From Anaerolineales bacterium (GTDB lineage: Bacteria; Chloroflexota; Anaerolineae; Anaerolineales; UBA11579), in the NCBI GenBank assembly GCA_019637805.1, contig JAHBVB010000002.1, forward strand, positions 327,981-391,980: DNA of 64,000 nt, in the 5' to 3' direction. Of the stretch, positions 8,833-18,116 are shown piece by piece. Both the position numbers and the translations under genes were made by a program. Each line of letters opens with the position of its first letter. The first letter of the stretch is position 1. The notes beneath the pieces were generated by a model that saw only the letters and a list, made by a program, of their open reading frames with translations, was not told where the DNA came from and did no database searches.

Positions 8833-9756
8833 ATGCGTGTATTGATTACCGGGGGTAGTGGTTTGCTTGGCCGGGCTTTGGCGCAAGACCTGGGCGCAGC
8901 TGGCTATGAAGTGATCGTCCTCAGTCGTAACCCGGACAAGGTCAAAGACTTGCCCAAAGGCGTGCGGGCGGTTGGCTGGGATGCCCGCACTGCGGCCAAC
9001 TGGGGCGTGCTGGCCGACGGGGCTGAGGCCATTGTCAACCTGGCCGGCGAAAGCATCAAGGGCGATGGCTTCCTGCCCAGCCGCTGGACCTCTGCCCGCA
9101 AGCAGCGCATCCTGCAGAGCCGTCTGGATGCGGGCGCGGCGGTCAGCGAAGCCGTGCGCCAGGCGCCGCGCAAACCCAAGCTGGTCTTGCAATCTTCGGC
9201 TGTGGGCTACTATGGTCCGCGCGGCGATGAAGCCGTCACTGAGGACCAGGCCCCGGGCAGCGACTTCCTGGCAGGTGTTTGCACCGCCTGGGAAGAGTCC
9301 ACTGCAGATGTAGAGAAGATGGGCGTGCGCCGGGTGGTCTTGCGCACCGGTTTGCCGCTCACCATGCAGGGTGGGGCCATGCCGCTGCTGGTGTTGCCCT
9401 TCCGCCTCTTCGCCGGAAATACTTTCGGCTCCGGCCAGCAGTATTATCCCTGGATCCACATTCAAGACTATGTCGCTGCCCTGCGTTTCCTGCTTGAGGA
9501 TGGCAAGGCCAGGGGCGCCTTCAACATCAGCGCGCCGCAGCCAGCCCGCAACCGGGACTTCGCCCGCACCTTGGGCCGCGTCTTGCGCCGCCCGGTATGG
9601 CTGCCGACTCCGGCCTTCGCCATGCGCTTGGCGATGGGTGAGGTTTCCACGGTGGTATTGGACGGCCAGAATGCGGTTCCTCAGCATTTGCAGGCCCGCG
9701 GCTTCAAGTTCGGCCATCCTCAGCTGGAACCCGCCTTGAGGGACCTGCTGCAATGA
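8833..9756 (+). CDS. TIGR01777-family epimerase-like SDR protein
   Basis: A 307-residue NAD(P)-binding protein of the atypical extended short-chain dehydrogenase type, like E. coli YfcH. The N-terminal nucleotide motif is [12 protein letters not shown], and NLAGESI and the segment [13 protein letters not shown] are family hallmarks. The C-terminal part (about 250-305) resembles the DUF1731 tail. The exact substrate of this family is unknown. The start ATG at 8833 follows GGGAGG. The stop overlaps the ATG of the lactate dehydrogenase gene by 4 nt, so the two are co-translated. Confidence 0.88.
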   Translation: MRVLITGGSGLLGRALAQDLGAAGYEVIVLSRNPDKVKDLPKGVRAVGWDARTAANWGVLADGAEAIVNLAGESIKGDGFLPSRWTSARKQRILQSRLDAGAAVSEAVRQAPRKPKLVLQSSAVGYYGPRGDEAVTEDQAPGSDFLAGVCTAWEESTADVEKMGVRRVVLRTGLPLTMQGGAMPLLVLPFRLFAGNTFGSGQQYYPWIHIQDYVAALRFLLEDGKARGAFNISAPQPARNRDFARTLGRVLRRPVWLPTPAFAMRLAMGEVSTVVLDGQNAVPQHLQARGFKFGHPQLEPALRDLLQ

Positions 9757-10694
9757 AGATCGGGGTGATTGGGGCCGGGTTGGTAGGTTCCACGGCCGCC
9801 TATGCTTTGATCATGCGCGGGGTGGGGCGCGAGATCGTCCTGGTCGACTTGGATGCCGCCCGGGCGGGCGCCGAGGCGGACGACCTGTACCATGCGGTGC
9901 CCTTCGCCCACCAGCTCACGGTCAGCGCCGGGGATTATGCTCAATTGGCCGGCTGTCGCCTGGTGGTGATCGCCGCCGGCGTGTCCCAGGAACCCGGCGA
10001 AACGCGTCTGCAGCTGCTCAGCCGCAACGCTGAGGTCTTTCGGCAGGTCATTCCCAACATTCTAAAGTATGCGCCAGAGGCGATTTTGCTGGTGGCCACC
10101 AACCCGGTGGATGTCATGACCCATTTGGCCGCCCACTTTGCCGGCCAGCTGGGTTTGCCCTCCAGCCGGGTGATCGGCTCTGGCACCACCCTGGATACCG
10201 CCCGTTTCCGCGCTCTGCTGGGCCGCCGCCTGCAGATCGACCCGCAGCATGTGCATGCTTACGTGCTGGGTGAACATGGCGATTCTGAGGTCTTGGCCTG
10301 GTCGCTGGTCACTGCCGCCAGTCTTCCGTTGGACGATTTCTGCCGGGATGCGGGCATCCAGCTCGGCCCCCAAGAACGGGATGAGATTGATGCCGGGGTG
10401 CGCCGGGCGGCTTACTCGATCATCGAGGGCAAAGGCGCCACCTACTACGGCATCGGCAGCGCGATCGCGCGGATTTGTGAGGTCATCCTGCGCGACCAGC
10501 GCGCGCTGCTCACCGTGTGCACGCCCTTAGAGGATCTGTTGGGTGTCCAGAATGTCACCGTGGCGATGCCCAACCTGCTGGGCGGCGCGGGCGTGATCCG
10601 CACCCTCTCCCAACCGCTGACCTCCCAGGAGCAGGAAGCCTTGCGGCGCAGCGCTTCCATAGTGCGCCAGGCGATCACCTCATTGGGCTTGTGA
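9753..10694 (+). CDS. ldh: L-lactate dehydrogenase
   Basis: A 313-residue NAD-dependent 2-hydroxyacid dehydrogenase that interconverts pyruvate and L-lactate in the cytosol. The N-terminal dinucleotide motif is [11 protein letters not shown]. The specificity loop reads SQEPGETR; the Gln is the lactate-type residue, where malate dehydrogenases carry Arg. The Arg of GETR, the Arg in DTARFR and the catalytic His in GEHGDSE are all present. The length is typical. It ends at a strong palindromic terminator shared with the convergent metallopeptidase gene. Confidence 0.92.
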   Translation: MKIGVIGAGLVGSTAAYALIMRGVGREIVLVDLDAARAGAEADDLYHAVPFAHQLTVSAGDYAQLAGCRLVVIAAGVSQEPGETRLQLLSRNAEVFRQVIPNILKYAPEAILLVATNPVDVMTHLAAHFAGQLGLPSSRVIGSGTTLDTARFRALLGRRLQIDPQHVHAYVLGEHGDSEVLAWSLVTAASLPLDDFCRDAGIQLGPQERDEIDAGVRRAAYSIIEGKGATYYGIGSAIARICEVILRDQRALLTVCTPLEDLLGVQNVTVAMPNLLGGAGVIRTLSQPLTSQEQEALRRSASIVRQAITSLGL

Positions 10695-10705
10695 AAGCTA
10701 AAAAA

Positions 10706-10745
10706 AATAAAAAGAGCCACAGCAGCTGCTGTGGCTCTTTTTATT
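10706..10745. terminator. Bidirectional terminator between convergent genes
   Basis: A perfect 40-bp palindrome with A-rich and T-rich ends (core AAAGAGCCACAGCAG and its complement) sits between ldh and the convergent metallopeptidase gene. It can terminate transcripts from both sides. Confidence 0.92.
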
Positions 10746-10756
10746 AGCTTGGTCGG

Positions 10757-11446
10757 CTAGCTGCGCCGGTTCATGCCCATCACGATCGAGGCGTAGTACA
10801 GCAGCTGCGAAATTGCGCCCGCCAGCGCGGCTACATAGGTCAATGCCGCTGCGTTGAGCACATTGCTCACGCCGCCGCTCTCCTGCGCATTGTTGATGAT
10901 GCCGCTGTTGGCCAGCAGCACCCGCGCCCGTCGAGACGCATCCAACTCTACTGGCAGTGTCGCTAGGGCGAACAGCGCGCCGCCAGAGAAGGTTAGCACA
11001 CCCAGCCAGGCGATGCCGGCGGCTTCCATGAACAGGCCCACCATCAACAGGATCCAACCCAGGTTGGAGCCGATGCTGACTGCCGGCACCATCGCCGAAC
11101 GCAGACGCAGCAACGGATAGTTTTCGTGGTCCTGCACAGCGTGACCCAATTCGTGGGCGGCGATCGCCGCCGCGGCCACGGAAGTGCCCTGGGCCACACC
11201 GGGCGAAAGGCGCAGCGTCTTGGAGCGCGGGTCGTAGTGGTCGGTCAGGTTACCGGGCACTTGCTCCAGTTTCAGATGAGTCAGCCCGTTGCTCTGCATC
11301 AGGCGGCGGGCCACTTCGGCCCCGCTCATGGCGTGGCTGTTCTGTACCCGGCTCCAGCGTGAATAGCTGGAGCTGACATACCATTGGGCCAGCATGGTCA
11401 GCAGAAAGGCTGGCACCATGCACAGCAAGTAAGAAGAATCATACAT
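10757..11446 (-). CDS. YugP-family membrane zinc metallopeptidase
   Basis: A 229-residue membrane protein with an N-terminal helix (4-24), the zinc-binding motif HELGH with AVQDHE behind it, and three C-terminal hydrophobic segments. This layout matches the neutral zinc metallopeptidase family of Bacillus YugP (Pfam Zn_peptidase_2), whose role is poorly known. A clear GAGGAG stands before the ATG at 11446. It lies 24 nt downstream of the S41 protease gene, which suggests a two-protease operon. Confidence 0.88.
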   Translation of the reverse strand: MYDSSYLLCMVPAFLLTMLAQWYVSSSYSRWSRVQNSHAMSGAEVARRLMQSNGLTHLKLEQVPGNLTDHYDPRSKTLRLSPGVAQGTSVAAAAIAAHELGHAVQDHENYPLLRLRSAMVPAVSIGSNLGWILLMVGLFMEAAGIAWLGVLTFSGGALFALATLPVELDASRRARVLLANSGIINNAQESGGVSNVLNAAALTYVAALAGAISQLLYYASIVMGMNRRS

Positions 11447-11470
11447 AGAAAAAGTTCCTCCTCGTGAGCT

Positions 11471-12952
11471 TTAGCGCTCGTTGATTAATTCAATCGCTTT
11501 GTCCAGTTGGGGGTCCAGGTCCTGGGCAAAGTCTTCTTCCGTCAGCGCCACGACATAGTCAGGCTCCAGGCCAACCCCATGGATCAAGCGGTCTTTGGAT
11601 GTCAGCCAGTGGGCGATCGTGATGCGCAAGGCCCCTTCGCCATTGGAGAGGGTCGCCGGGGTTTGTACCGAGCCTTTGCCGAAAGTAGTCTCACCCACTA
11701 GCGGCGCCCGGCCGTAGTCCTGCAGGGCGCCTGCCAGGATCTCCGAAGCCGAAGCGCTGCCATTGTTCACCAGCACCACCATCGGGATCTCGGTGGCCAG
11801 GCCGCCGCTGAGCACGTTGTACTGGTCGCGCTCGCCGTTGCCGTACTCCTCGATCAGCACGATGCCTTCTTTAAGGAACTCGGAGGTCAGACTCACCGCG
11901 GTGTTCAAGTATCCACCGCCATTGTTGCGCAGGTCCAGGATCAGGCCCTTGGGGTTCTGCGCTAGCAGATCTTCGAGGATGGCGCGCATCTCACGGTCGG
12001 TGTTGGCGCCAAAAGTGTTGAGCTGTATATAGGCGATGCCTTCATCCAGCATCTCGCCTTCCACGCTGGGGATGCTGATGTGGGCGCGCACGATGGTCAC
12101 ATCGAAGGTCGGCTCGCCTTCGCGGCGGATGGTCAGCGTGACGCGGGTGCCTTCCGGCCCCAGAATGTAGCCGATCACCGCATCGCCGGGAATGCCGGTC
12201 ATGTCGGTGCCATCCACAGCCAACACCTGGTCGCCGGGGCGCAGGCCGGCGGCCTCTGCCGGCGAGCCGGAGATGGGCGTGACGATGGTCACATATTCCG
12301 TGGTGGTGTCCACATAGGCGCCAATGCCTTCATACTCGCCGTCCAGTGAAATGTTGGATTGGCGCAGTTGGTCCGGGTCCATGTAGGCGGTGTGCGGGTC
12401 GCCCAGCGCTTCCACCATCGAGCGCAGCGAGGCGCGCAGCAGGTCCTGATAGCTGCCGCTGACCTCAGTTTGGCTGAACTGCACCGTGTGCCAGGCCTCC
12501 CAGAAGGGTGCAAAAGCAGCCTGGGCTTCCTGCGGCGTCTCGGCCTCAGCCGCCAGCGCTTCGGCGCTGGGGCTGCCGGCCGTCACGCTCAGCGCGTCCA
12601 GGCTGACCCCTTGTTCCTCCAGGTAGCCTAGCAGGCCGTCCAAGGCGCCTTCCGCCAGCACCTCATCATCCACTGGCTGCGAAACAAAGTCGTTGCGCAG
12701 GTAGCGGCGGCTCTCCCACATCGGGGCGAAAAGCTTCTCCAGGTCGGGGTTCTCCCCGGAAAGGGGTTGGGGCACCTGGGTCGGGCCGGCATTGAACTCG
12801 GTCAGCAGGTCCAGGGGGTTGTCCAGAGCGCTGTTGATCTCATCGCTGAACAGGAACATGCCTGCCGCCACTGCACCGATGGAGCAGACGCACAACATGG
12901 CCGCTACGGCTATCCCAGCCAAAACGTAAACAATAGGGCGAGATGATTTCAT
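11471..12952 (-). CDS. S41-family C-terminal processing protease (CtpA type) with PDZ domain
   Basis: A 493-residue exported protease. It has an N-terminal signal anchor (about 8-34), a helical region, a PDZ domain (about 195-290; SPAEAAGLRPGDQVLAVDG) and the S41 catalytic domain. The nucleophile Ser is in NNGSASASEIL and the general-base Lys in TTFGKGSVQ. Such Ser/Lys proteases trim or degrade cell-envelope proteins. The ATG at 12952 follows AAAGGATC. It leads the operon that continues with the YugP-type metallopeptidase. Confidence 0.92.
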   Translation of the reverse strand: MKSSRPIVYVLAGIAVAAMLCVCSIGAVAAGMFLFSDEINSALDNPLDLLTEFNAGPTQVPQPLSGENPDLEKLFAPMWESRRYLRNDFVSQPVDDEVLAEGALDGLLGYLEEQGVSLDALSVTAGSPSAEALAAEAETPQEAQAAFAPFWEAWHTVQFSQTEVSGSYQDLLRASLRSMVEALGDPHTAYMDPDQLRQSNISLDGEYEGIGAYVDTTTEYVTIVTPISGSPAEAAGLRPGDQVLAVDGTDMTGIPGDAVIGYILGPEGTRVTLTIRREGEPTFDVTIVRAHISIPSVEGEMLDEGIAYIQLNTFGANTDREMRAILEDLLAQNPKGLILDLRNNGGGYLNTAVSLTSEFLKEGIVLIEEYGNGERDQYNVLSGGLATEIPMVVLVNNGSASASEILAGALQDYGRAPLVGETTFGKGSVQTPATLSNGEGALRITIAHWLTSKDRLIHGVGLEPDYVVALTEEDFAQDLDPQLDKAIELINER

Positions 12953-13031
12953 TAAATGATCCTTTGAACGTGGAAATTTGGTATCAGCCAGCGTAGCATA
13001 GCTCTATTAGAACGGCATAAAACCCTGAGCG

Positions 13032-13265
13032 CTACGCCTCGCTGTCTTCTTCATCCCCGGCGCGCAAGGCTTGCACTCTCCGGGAGAGCTCACTCAGGCG
13101 ATCATCTTCGCCCTTCCAGGGGTTGCGGGCTACATTTGCAAGACGCGAGAAGAAATGGAATTCATTCAGTTTGCCCGGGCGGTGCAGCGCCAGCAAAAAG
13201 AGATTGATGGCGATGGCCGCCAGCACAGTGATGCCAATGATCAGGAGCACGTTTTGAATCGGCAC
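13032..13265 (-). CDS. Small single-helix membrane protein, unknown
   Basis: A 77-residue protein with one N-terminal transmembrane helix (about 5-28) and a charged cytoplasmic tail ending DEEDSEA. I recognise no family. It starts at GTG just 5 nt after the HAD phosphatase stop, so it is probably translated from the same message. Confidence 0.55.
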   Translation of the reverse strand: MPIQNVLLIIGITVLAAIAINLFLLALHRPGKLNEFHFFSRLANVARNPWKGEDDRLSELSRRVQALRAGDEEDSEA

Positions 13266-13270
13266 TGGGA

Positions 13271-13909
13271 TTATTCTACCAGTCCGGGCACCACTTCCAA
13301 CAGCTCTTCGATCACCGACACACTGTAATCCGCGGCTGGGTGCGGCTCACGCGTGCCCACCAGCACAGTGCTCATCCCCAGCTGCTTGGCCGGGTCCAGG
13401 TTGCGGGCCTGGTCGTCGGCGAACAGGCAGGCCGCCGCCGGCAGGCCGGTGCTGTCCAGGGCCATCAGGTAAGCCTCGGGCTGCGGCTTGTTGCGAAACC
13501 CCATGGCCTTGATGTCCACAATGCCATTGAAGTAGCGGCTGACCCCCAGGGCGCCCAGCACCCGGCGGGCGTGCTCCAGACTGGCATTGGTGAAGATCCA
13601 TTTCTGTTGCGGCAGATCCGCCAGCATCTTGTTCAGCCGGGCGTTGGGCCGCAGCATATCCTCGATGGGCAGGTCGTGCACATACAGCAAGTAATCATCT
13701 GGGTCCACCTGATAGGTGGCCATCAGCCCTTGCAGGGTGGTGCCGTAGGTGGCCAGCAGCTCATCCCGCAGGGCGGTGATGCCCCTGGCCGGGATATTCA
13801 AACGCTCGTGCATGTACTGCTCAATGCGGGAGCGCACGCCCGTCCAGATGCCGCTGCTGCGCGGGTAGAGGGTGTCGTCCAGATCGAAGAAGAGGGCCTG
13901 GGGTCGCAC
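13271..13909 (-). CDS. HAD-family phosphatase, pyrimidine 5'-nucleotidase-like
   Basis: A 212-residue haloacid-dehalogenase fold protein. Motif I is FFDLDDTLYP with the nucleophilic and acid Asp, motif II is WIFTNAS, a Lys follows in the GFRNKPQPEAY region, and motif IV is LFADDQARNLD. The FDLDDTLYP start and the small helical cap are typical of pyrimidine 5'-nucleotidase (SDT1-like) members. The substrate is inferred only. It begins at GTG one base after the upstream glycosyltransferase stop, so the two form an operon. Confidence 0.82.
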   Translation of the reverse strand: MRPQALFFDLDDTLYPRSSGIWTGVRSRIEQYMHERLNIPARGITALRDELLATYGTTLQGLMATYQVDPDDYLLYVHDLPIEDMLRPNARLNKMLADLPQQKWIFTNASLEHARRVLGALGVSRYFNGIVDIKAMGFRNKPQPEAYLMALDSTGLPAAACLFADDQARNLDPAKQLGMSTVLVGTREPHPAADYSVSVIEELLEVVPGLVE

Positions 13910-13910
13910 G

Positions 13911-15041
13911 CTAGGCCTGCAGCTCGCGGCTTTTTTCGATCACGTCGCTGTACACGTCCAACAATTGCTTCAGTGTCAGTTCCCAGGCATATTTGCGCGC
14001 CTTGATCTGCCCGGCGGCGCCCATGCGCTTGGCCAGTTCCAGGTCGGTGGCCAGTTCGACCACACTTTGCAGCAGCGCTTGGGCGTCTTCGGGGTCGTAG
14101 AGCAGGCCGGTGACGCCATGTTCCACCAGGTCGATCACTCCGCCGGAATTGGGCGCCACCACCGGCAGCCCGGAGGCCATCGCTTCGGCCACCACGTTGC
14201 CGTAGGTCTCCTCCGCGCCGGTGAAGGCGAAGATGTCGCCGGAGGCGAACGCGCTGGCCAGCTCTTCGCCGTGCAGATAGCCGGTGAAGAGCGTATCCGT
14301 CCCGGCAAACAAGCGTTCCAGCCGCGGCCGGTCCGGCCCATCGCCAATGATGGCGATCCGCACGCCCGGGATCTGCTTGGCCACCGGCACCAGCCAGTCG
14401 CAGCGCTTCTCGCGCGACAGGCGGCTGACGAAGATGATCAGCGGCTTCTCCGGCTCGCCGCCGGAGAGGCGCAGGCGCATTTCCGGGTCGGCATTGTTGG
14501 CTTGGAAGCGTTCCACATCCACGCCGCCGGACCAGACCGCCAGGCGTTCAAAGCCTTTGTCTTTCAGCTGGTTGAGGGTGAACTCAGAGGGGGTCAGGTT
14601 CAGATCCGCCTGGTTGTGCACCCAGCGGTAATAGCCGTAGATCGGCTGGGCCAGGAAGCCCAGCTTCCAGCGTCGCGCAAAGCCTGGCACGTCTGTGTGA
14701 TACGAAGCCACCACAGGGATGTGGTTCTTGCGCGCCGCACGCAGGCCAGCCAACCCCAGCGAGGTCGGGTTGACCAGGTGGATAATGTCCGGCTTGAACT
14801 TGATCAGCTCTTTTTCGACCCGCGCCACGGGCAGGGCCACACGCAGTTCCGGGTACAGGGGCACTTGCACGCTCATGCGCGCAAAGATCTCCGTGTTGGC
14901 GTATGAATCCACGGAGCCTTTCGGCGCAAACATAATGCTCTCGTGTCCTTGCTCCTTCAGGTAGTTGAGCAAATGGGTCAGGGTAACCACAATGCCATCC
15001 ACCTTGGGCAAGAAGACTTCAGTAAAGAATGCAATTCGCAT
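13911..15041 (-). CDS. GT4-family glycosyltransferase, SqdX/MgtA-like
   Basis: A 376-residue two-domain GT-B enzyme. The N-terminus MRIAFFTEVFLPKVDGIV closely follows the style of SqdX (sulfoquinovosyl-diacylglycerol synthase) and related mannosyl- or glycolipid transferases. The C-terminal donor domain has FVSRLSREKRCD and the EX7E-type segment ending EAMASGLPVVAPNSGG. It probably makes a membrane glycolipid, but donor and acceptor are not determined by sequence. AAGGG precedes the ATG at 15041. It is followed in an operon by the HAD phosphatase. Confidence 0.85.
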   Translation of the reverse strand: MRIAFFTEVFLPKVDGIVVTLTHLLNYLKEQGHESIMFAPKGSVDSYANTEIFARMSVQVPLYPELRVALPVARVEKELIKFKPDIIHLVNPTSLGLAGLRAARKNHIPVVASYHTDVPGFARRWKLGFLAQPIYGYYRWVHNQADLNLTPSEFTLNQLKDKGFERLAVWSGGVDVERFQANNADPEMRLRLSGGEPEKPLIIFVSRLSREKRCDWLVPVAKQIPGVRIAIIGDGPDRPRLERLFAGTDTLFTGYLHGEELASAFASGDIFAFTGAEETYGNVVAEAMASGLPVVAPNSGGVIDLVEHGVTGLLYDPEDAQALLQSVVELATDLELAKRMGAAGQIKARKYAWELTLKQLLDVYSDVIEKSRELQA

Positions 15042-15078
15042 AAGTGACCCTTTTCACCATTATAAATCAGCCTTGTTA

Positions 15079-15115
15079 AAGAAAAGAGCCGAGGGGCTCG
15101 CCCTCAGCTCTTTCT
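15079..15115 (-). terminator. Terminator of the metal ABC operon
   Basis: On the minus strand, AAAGAGCTGAGGG pairs with CCCTCGGCTCTTT (one U-G wobble) and is followed by TTTTCTTT. It lies directly after the last permease gene. Confidence 0.85.
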
Positions 15116-15117
15116 CT

Positions 15118-16224
15118 CTAAGCTCTCAGGTTTTGTTCGGCCATCTGGCGTCCCTGGGCTGTCAATTCCAGATGGTCGTTCGCGAGGCGGATCAGCCCGC
15201 CCTCACGGGCGCGCTGCACCACTTGTTGGGCGAACTGGGCCTCCCAGCGCAAGTGGTCGTGCAAATGATCCAGGCGGTTTTCCACGCGCGCCTCGGGCGT
15301 GCCTTCGTGGTGCAGCAGGTGGATGGTCAGCATCGTCTGGGCGAATTGCCAGCGCTGCCGCCGCCGGCGGGCGGCGATGGCCACCAGGCCGCGTTGCGGC
15401 GCCAGCAGCAGGCACAGCACGAACAGCAGGCCGATCATCGTGGCCATCGAGCCGGCGATGTTGGCGTCCAGCCAGCGGGCTGCCCAATAGCCGCCGATCG
15501 TGCCGGCCGCGCCGATCAGCACCGCATACAGTAGCATACGCTCCAGTTTGTCGGTCAGCAGGTAAGCGGCCGCCCCGGGCACGACCATAAAGGCAACCAC
15601 CAGGATCGAGCCGACCGCGTCAAAGGCGCCTACCGCGGTCACTGAGACCAGGGCCATCAGACTGTAGTGGATCAACGCGGGGGAAAAGCCCAGCGCCATG
15701 GCCAACCCGGCGTCAAAGGTGGCCAGCTTGAGTTCCTTGTAGAACAGGGCGATGAAGGCGATGTTGATCAGCAAAACCACGGCCATCAGCGCCAGCGAAT
15801 GCGGCACAGACAGCCCCAGCAGCTCCACGCGGTTGAAGGGTGCAAAAGCCAGCTCGCCCAACAGCACCGCGTCGGTGTCCAGATGCACGCCGCGGGCAAA
15901 GCGGGAGATCAGGATGACCGCCAGGCTGAACAGGGCCGGGAACACCAGGCCGATCGCCGCGTCCTGCTTGACCAGCTTGGTACGGTTCAGCAGTTCCGTC
16001 AAGCTGACCGTGATCAAACCCATGCCAGCGGCGGCGATGATCAGCCAGGGCGATTCCAGGTCGCCCAGTGCCATAAAGCCCAGCACAATACCCAGCAGCA
16101 CCGTATGGCTGATCGCGTCGCTCATCATGGCCATGCCGCGCAGCACCAGGAACACGCCGGGCAGGGCGCAGGCGGCCGCCACCACCAGGCCGATCAGTTG
16201 GATTTCAATTTGCGCGCTGCTCAT
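15118..16224 (-). CDS. Metal (Mn/Zn/Fe) ABC permease with C-terminal winged-helix tail
   Basis: A 368-residue ABC-3 family permease of the TroC/TroD/ZnuB type. About eight hydrophobic helices fill residues 8-270 (DAISHTVLLGIVLGF; VGAFDAVGSILVVAFMVVPGAAAYLLT). The tail (about 290-368) is soluble and looks like a small winged helix: LLHHEGTPE...VVQRAREGGLIRL...LELTAQG. The ATG at 16224 overlaps the upstream permease stop (ATGA); the much longer frame upstream is the shadow of that gene. It acts with the second permease, the ATPase and the binding protein of the same operon. Confidence 0.9.
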   Translation of the reverse strand: MSSAQIEIQLIGLVVAAACALPGVFLVLRGMAMMSDAISHTVLLGIVLGFMALGDLESPWLIIAAAGMGLITVSLTELLNRTKLVKQDAAIGLVFPALFSLAVILISRFARGVHLDTDAVLLGELAFAPFNRVELLGLSVPHSLALMAVVLLINIAFIALFYKELKLATFDAGLAMALGFSPALIHYSLMALVSVTAVGAFDAVGSILVVAFMVVPGAAAYLLTDKLERMLLYAVLIGAAGTIGGYWAARWLDANIAGSMATMIGLLFVLCLLLAPQRGLVAIAARRRRQRWQFAQTMLTIHLLHHEGTPEARVENRLDHLHDHLRWEAQFAQQVVQRAREGGLIRLANDHLELTAQGRQMAEQNLRA

Positions 16225-17360
16225 TGCGTCTCCTTGTGCGCCGGGGCGGCTTCCATGCGCTGCGCCTCGGCCAGCCCTTGCGCGGTCAGCGCCCACCAGT
16301 TGTTCTCGCCCGGCCTGACCAGCCCGCGCCCCTGCAGCGTTTGCAGGCTGCGGCGCAGGGCCGCGGCCCCGGTGACTGCGGCCAGGGCACTGACCGGGTG
16401 CGGTTCGGTCGGGTCGCTGTGTTGGGCGCTCATGCGGTACAGGTCCAGCAGCACGGCTTCGGTGCGCAGCCGGTTGCGGCTGCGCCAGTTGCGCCAGGCG
16501 TTCCAGGCCAGGCCGCGGTTGGGCGCCAGCAGCAGCGAGAAGAGCACGATGGCGCTGGCGCACAGCACGATCACCGGCCCAGTGGAGAGGCCGCTGCCCA
16601 GGCTGCTGATCAGCGCGCCGCTGACCCCGGCCAGGGCGCCGAAAAAGGCGGAAAGCAGCGCCATGCGCGCCAGGTCGTCGGTCCACTGCCGCGCCGCCGC
16701 CCCGGGGGCTACAATCATGGCGCTCATCAGCACCACACCTACGGCTTGCAGCCCCAGCACGATGGCCACCACCAGCAGCGAGGTCAGCAGGAGGTCCAGG
16801 CCTCGGGTCGGCAGGCCCAGGCTGCTGCCAAAGTCTTTGTCAAAGCTAAGCAGCTTGAATTCTTTCCACAGCAGCGCCACCACCAGCAGCGCCAGCCCGC
16901 CAAATACGGCCATGGTGACCACATCACGGGTCAGCAGGGCGGCGGCCTGCCCGAACAGGAAGGTGTTCAGCCCGGCTTGGCGTGCATCCGGGTTGCGCTG
17001 CAGAAAGGTGAGCAGCAACAGGCCCACGCCGAAGAAGCTGGAGAGCACAATGCCCAGGCTGGCGTCTTCTTTGATGCGCGTGTTGCGCGTGATCACGAAG
17101 AACAAGCCGATGGCCAAAAAGCCGGTCAACCCCGCGCCTAGCATCAGCACCAGCGGGGTCTTGGCGCCGGTGAGCATGTAGGCCAGGGCCACGCCGGGCA
17201 GGGCGGCATGCGAGAGCGCATCGCCCAGCAGGCTTTGGCGGCGCAACACCGCAAAGGCGCCCAGCACTCCGCTCACCGCGCCCAGGGTGGCCGTGCCCAG
17301 CGCCACAGTGCGCACGGTATGGTCGGTGACCAGGCTGGTCAGCAAGTCCCACCAGTTCAT
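16221..17360 (-). CDS. Metal ABC permease with C-terminal winged-helix tail
   Basis: A 379-residue ABC-3 permease, paralogous to the next gene of the operon. The membrane part has the family patterns [20 protein letters not shown] and [20 protein letters not shown]. Residues from about 290 form a soluble winged-helix-like tail (VLLDLYRM...[24 protein letters not shown]). Two permeases of this kind usually pair as a heterodimer. The start ATG at 17360 overlaps the ATPase gene stop by 4 nt. The fused tail may sense metal or bind the regulator; that is inference. Confidence 0.9.
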   Translation of the reverse strand: MNWWDLLTSLVTDHTVRTVALGTATLGAVSGVLGAFAVLRRQSLLGDALSHAALPGVALAYMLTGAKTPLVLMLGAGLTGFLAIGLFFVITRNTRIKEDASLGIVLSSFFGVGLLLLTFLQRNPDARQAGLNTFLFGQAAALLTRDVVTMAVFGGLALLVVALLWKEFKLLSFDKDFGSSLGLPTRGLDLLLTSLLVVAIVLGLQAVGVVLMSAMIVAPGAAARQWTDDLARMALLSAFFGALAGVSGALISSLGSGLSTGPVIVLCASAIVLFSLLLAPNRGLAWNAWRNWRSRNRLRTEAVLLDLYRMSAQHSDPTEPHPVSALAAVTGAAALRRSLQTLQGRGLVRPGENNWWALTAQGLAEAQRMEAAPAHKETQ

Positions 17361-18109
17361 GCGGCTTCCTTGCGCGCCGCGCTGAGGAAGGACACCCGTC
17401 CGCCGTAAGTGGCGCGCAGGTTGTCCTCGGTGAACACCTCAGCCACCGGGCCGCTGGCGATGCGGCGCACGTTCAGCAGCGTGACCCAGTCAAAATACTC
17501 CGGCACGGTTTGCAGGTCGTGGTGCACGGCCAGCACGGTTTTGCCGGCGGCGCGCAGCTCCTTCAGCAGCTCCACGATCGCCCGCTCCGTGGTGGCGTCC
17601 ACGCCCTGGAAGGGCTCATCCATAAAGTAGATCTGCGCATCCTGCACCAAGGCCCGCGCCAGGAAAGTGCGCTGCTGCTGCCCGCCGGAGAGCTGGCTGA
17701 TCTGGCGCTGGGCATAGTCGCTCATGCCCACTTTCTCCAGGGCGGCCTCGGCGGCTTTGCGCTCGGCTGCGCCCGGGCGGCGCACCCAACCCAGCTTGCC
17801 GTAGTTGCCCATCATGACCACGTCCAGCACGCTGGTGGGAAAGTCCCAGTCCACGCTGCCGCGCTGCGGCACATAGCCCACCAGGCGGCGTTGCTCCGCG
17901 TAAGGCTTGCCAAAGATCGCCACCTGGCCGGCCGCCGTCGGCAGCAGGCCCAGGGTGGCTTTCAGCAGAGTGGTCTTGCCGGCGCCGTTGGGGCCGACAA
18001 TCGCCATCAAAATACCTTGTGGGACGTCGAGGTCGACGTCCCACAAGACAGCTTTTTCCTGATAGGCGACGGTCAGGTCGTTAATTTGAACCGCTAGCTG
18101 CTCTTCCAA
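17357..18109 (-). CDS. Metal ABC transporter ATP-binding protein
   Basis: A 250-residue ABC ATPase that powers the two permeases. It has Walker [11 protein letters not shown], the Q-loop region [14 protein letters not shown] typical of Mn/Zn importers, signature LSGGQQQR, Walker [13 protein letters not shown] and the H-loop AVHHD. I place the start at TTG 18109, 5 nt after GAGG and just past the binding-protein stop. The longer frame up to 18247 runs antisense-like through the neighbouring gene and lacks similarity. Confidence 0.9.
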   Translation of the reverse strand: MEEQLAVQINDLTVAYQEKAVLWDVDLDVPQGILMAIVGPNGAGKTTLLKATLGLLPTAAGQVAIFGKPYAEQRRLVGYVPQRGSVDWDFPTSVLDVVMMGNYGKLGWVRRPGAAERKAAEAALEKVGMSDYAQRQISQLSGGQQQRTFLARALVQDAQIYFMDEPFQGVDATTERAIVELLKELRAAGKTVLAVHHDLQTVPEYFDWVTLLNVRRIASGPVAEVFTEDNLRATYGGRVSFLSAARKEAA

Positions 18110-18116
18110 GTTGGCC

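Noticed and set aside
16225-16686. N-terminal extension of the second metal permease up to 16686
   Set aside because: It lies in another frame of the upstream permease; the ATG at 16224 gives a normal permease with an ATGA overlap.
15667-17181. 504-residue plus-strand frame over the metal permeases
   Set aside because: Low-complexity His/Gln composition and no family match; the minus strand has intact ABC-3 permeases.
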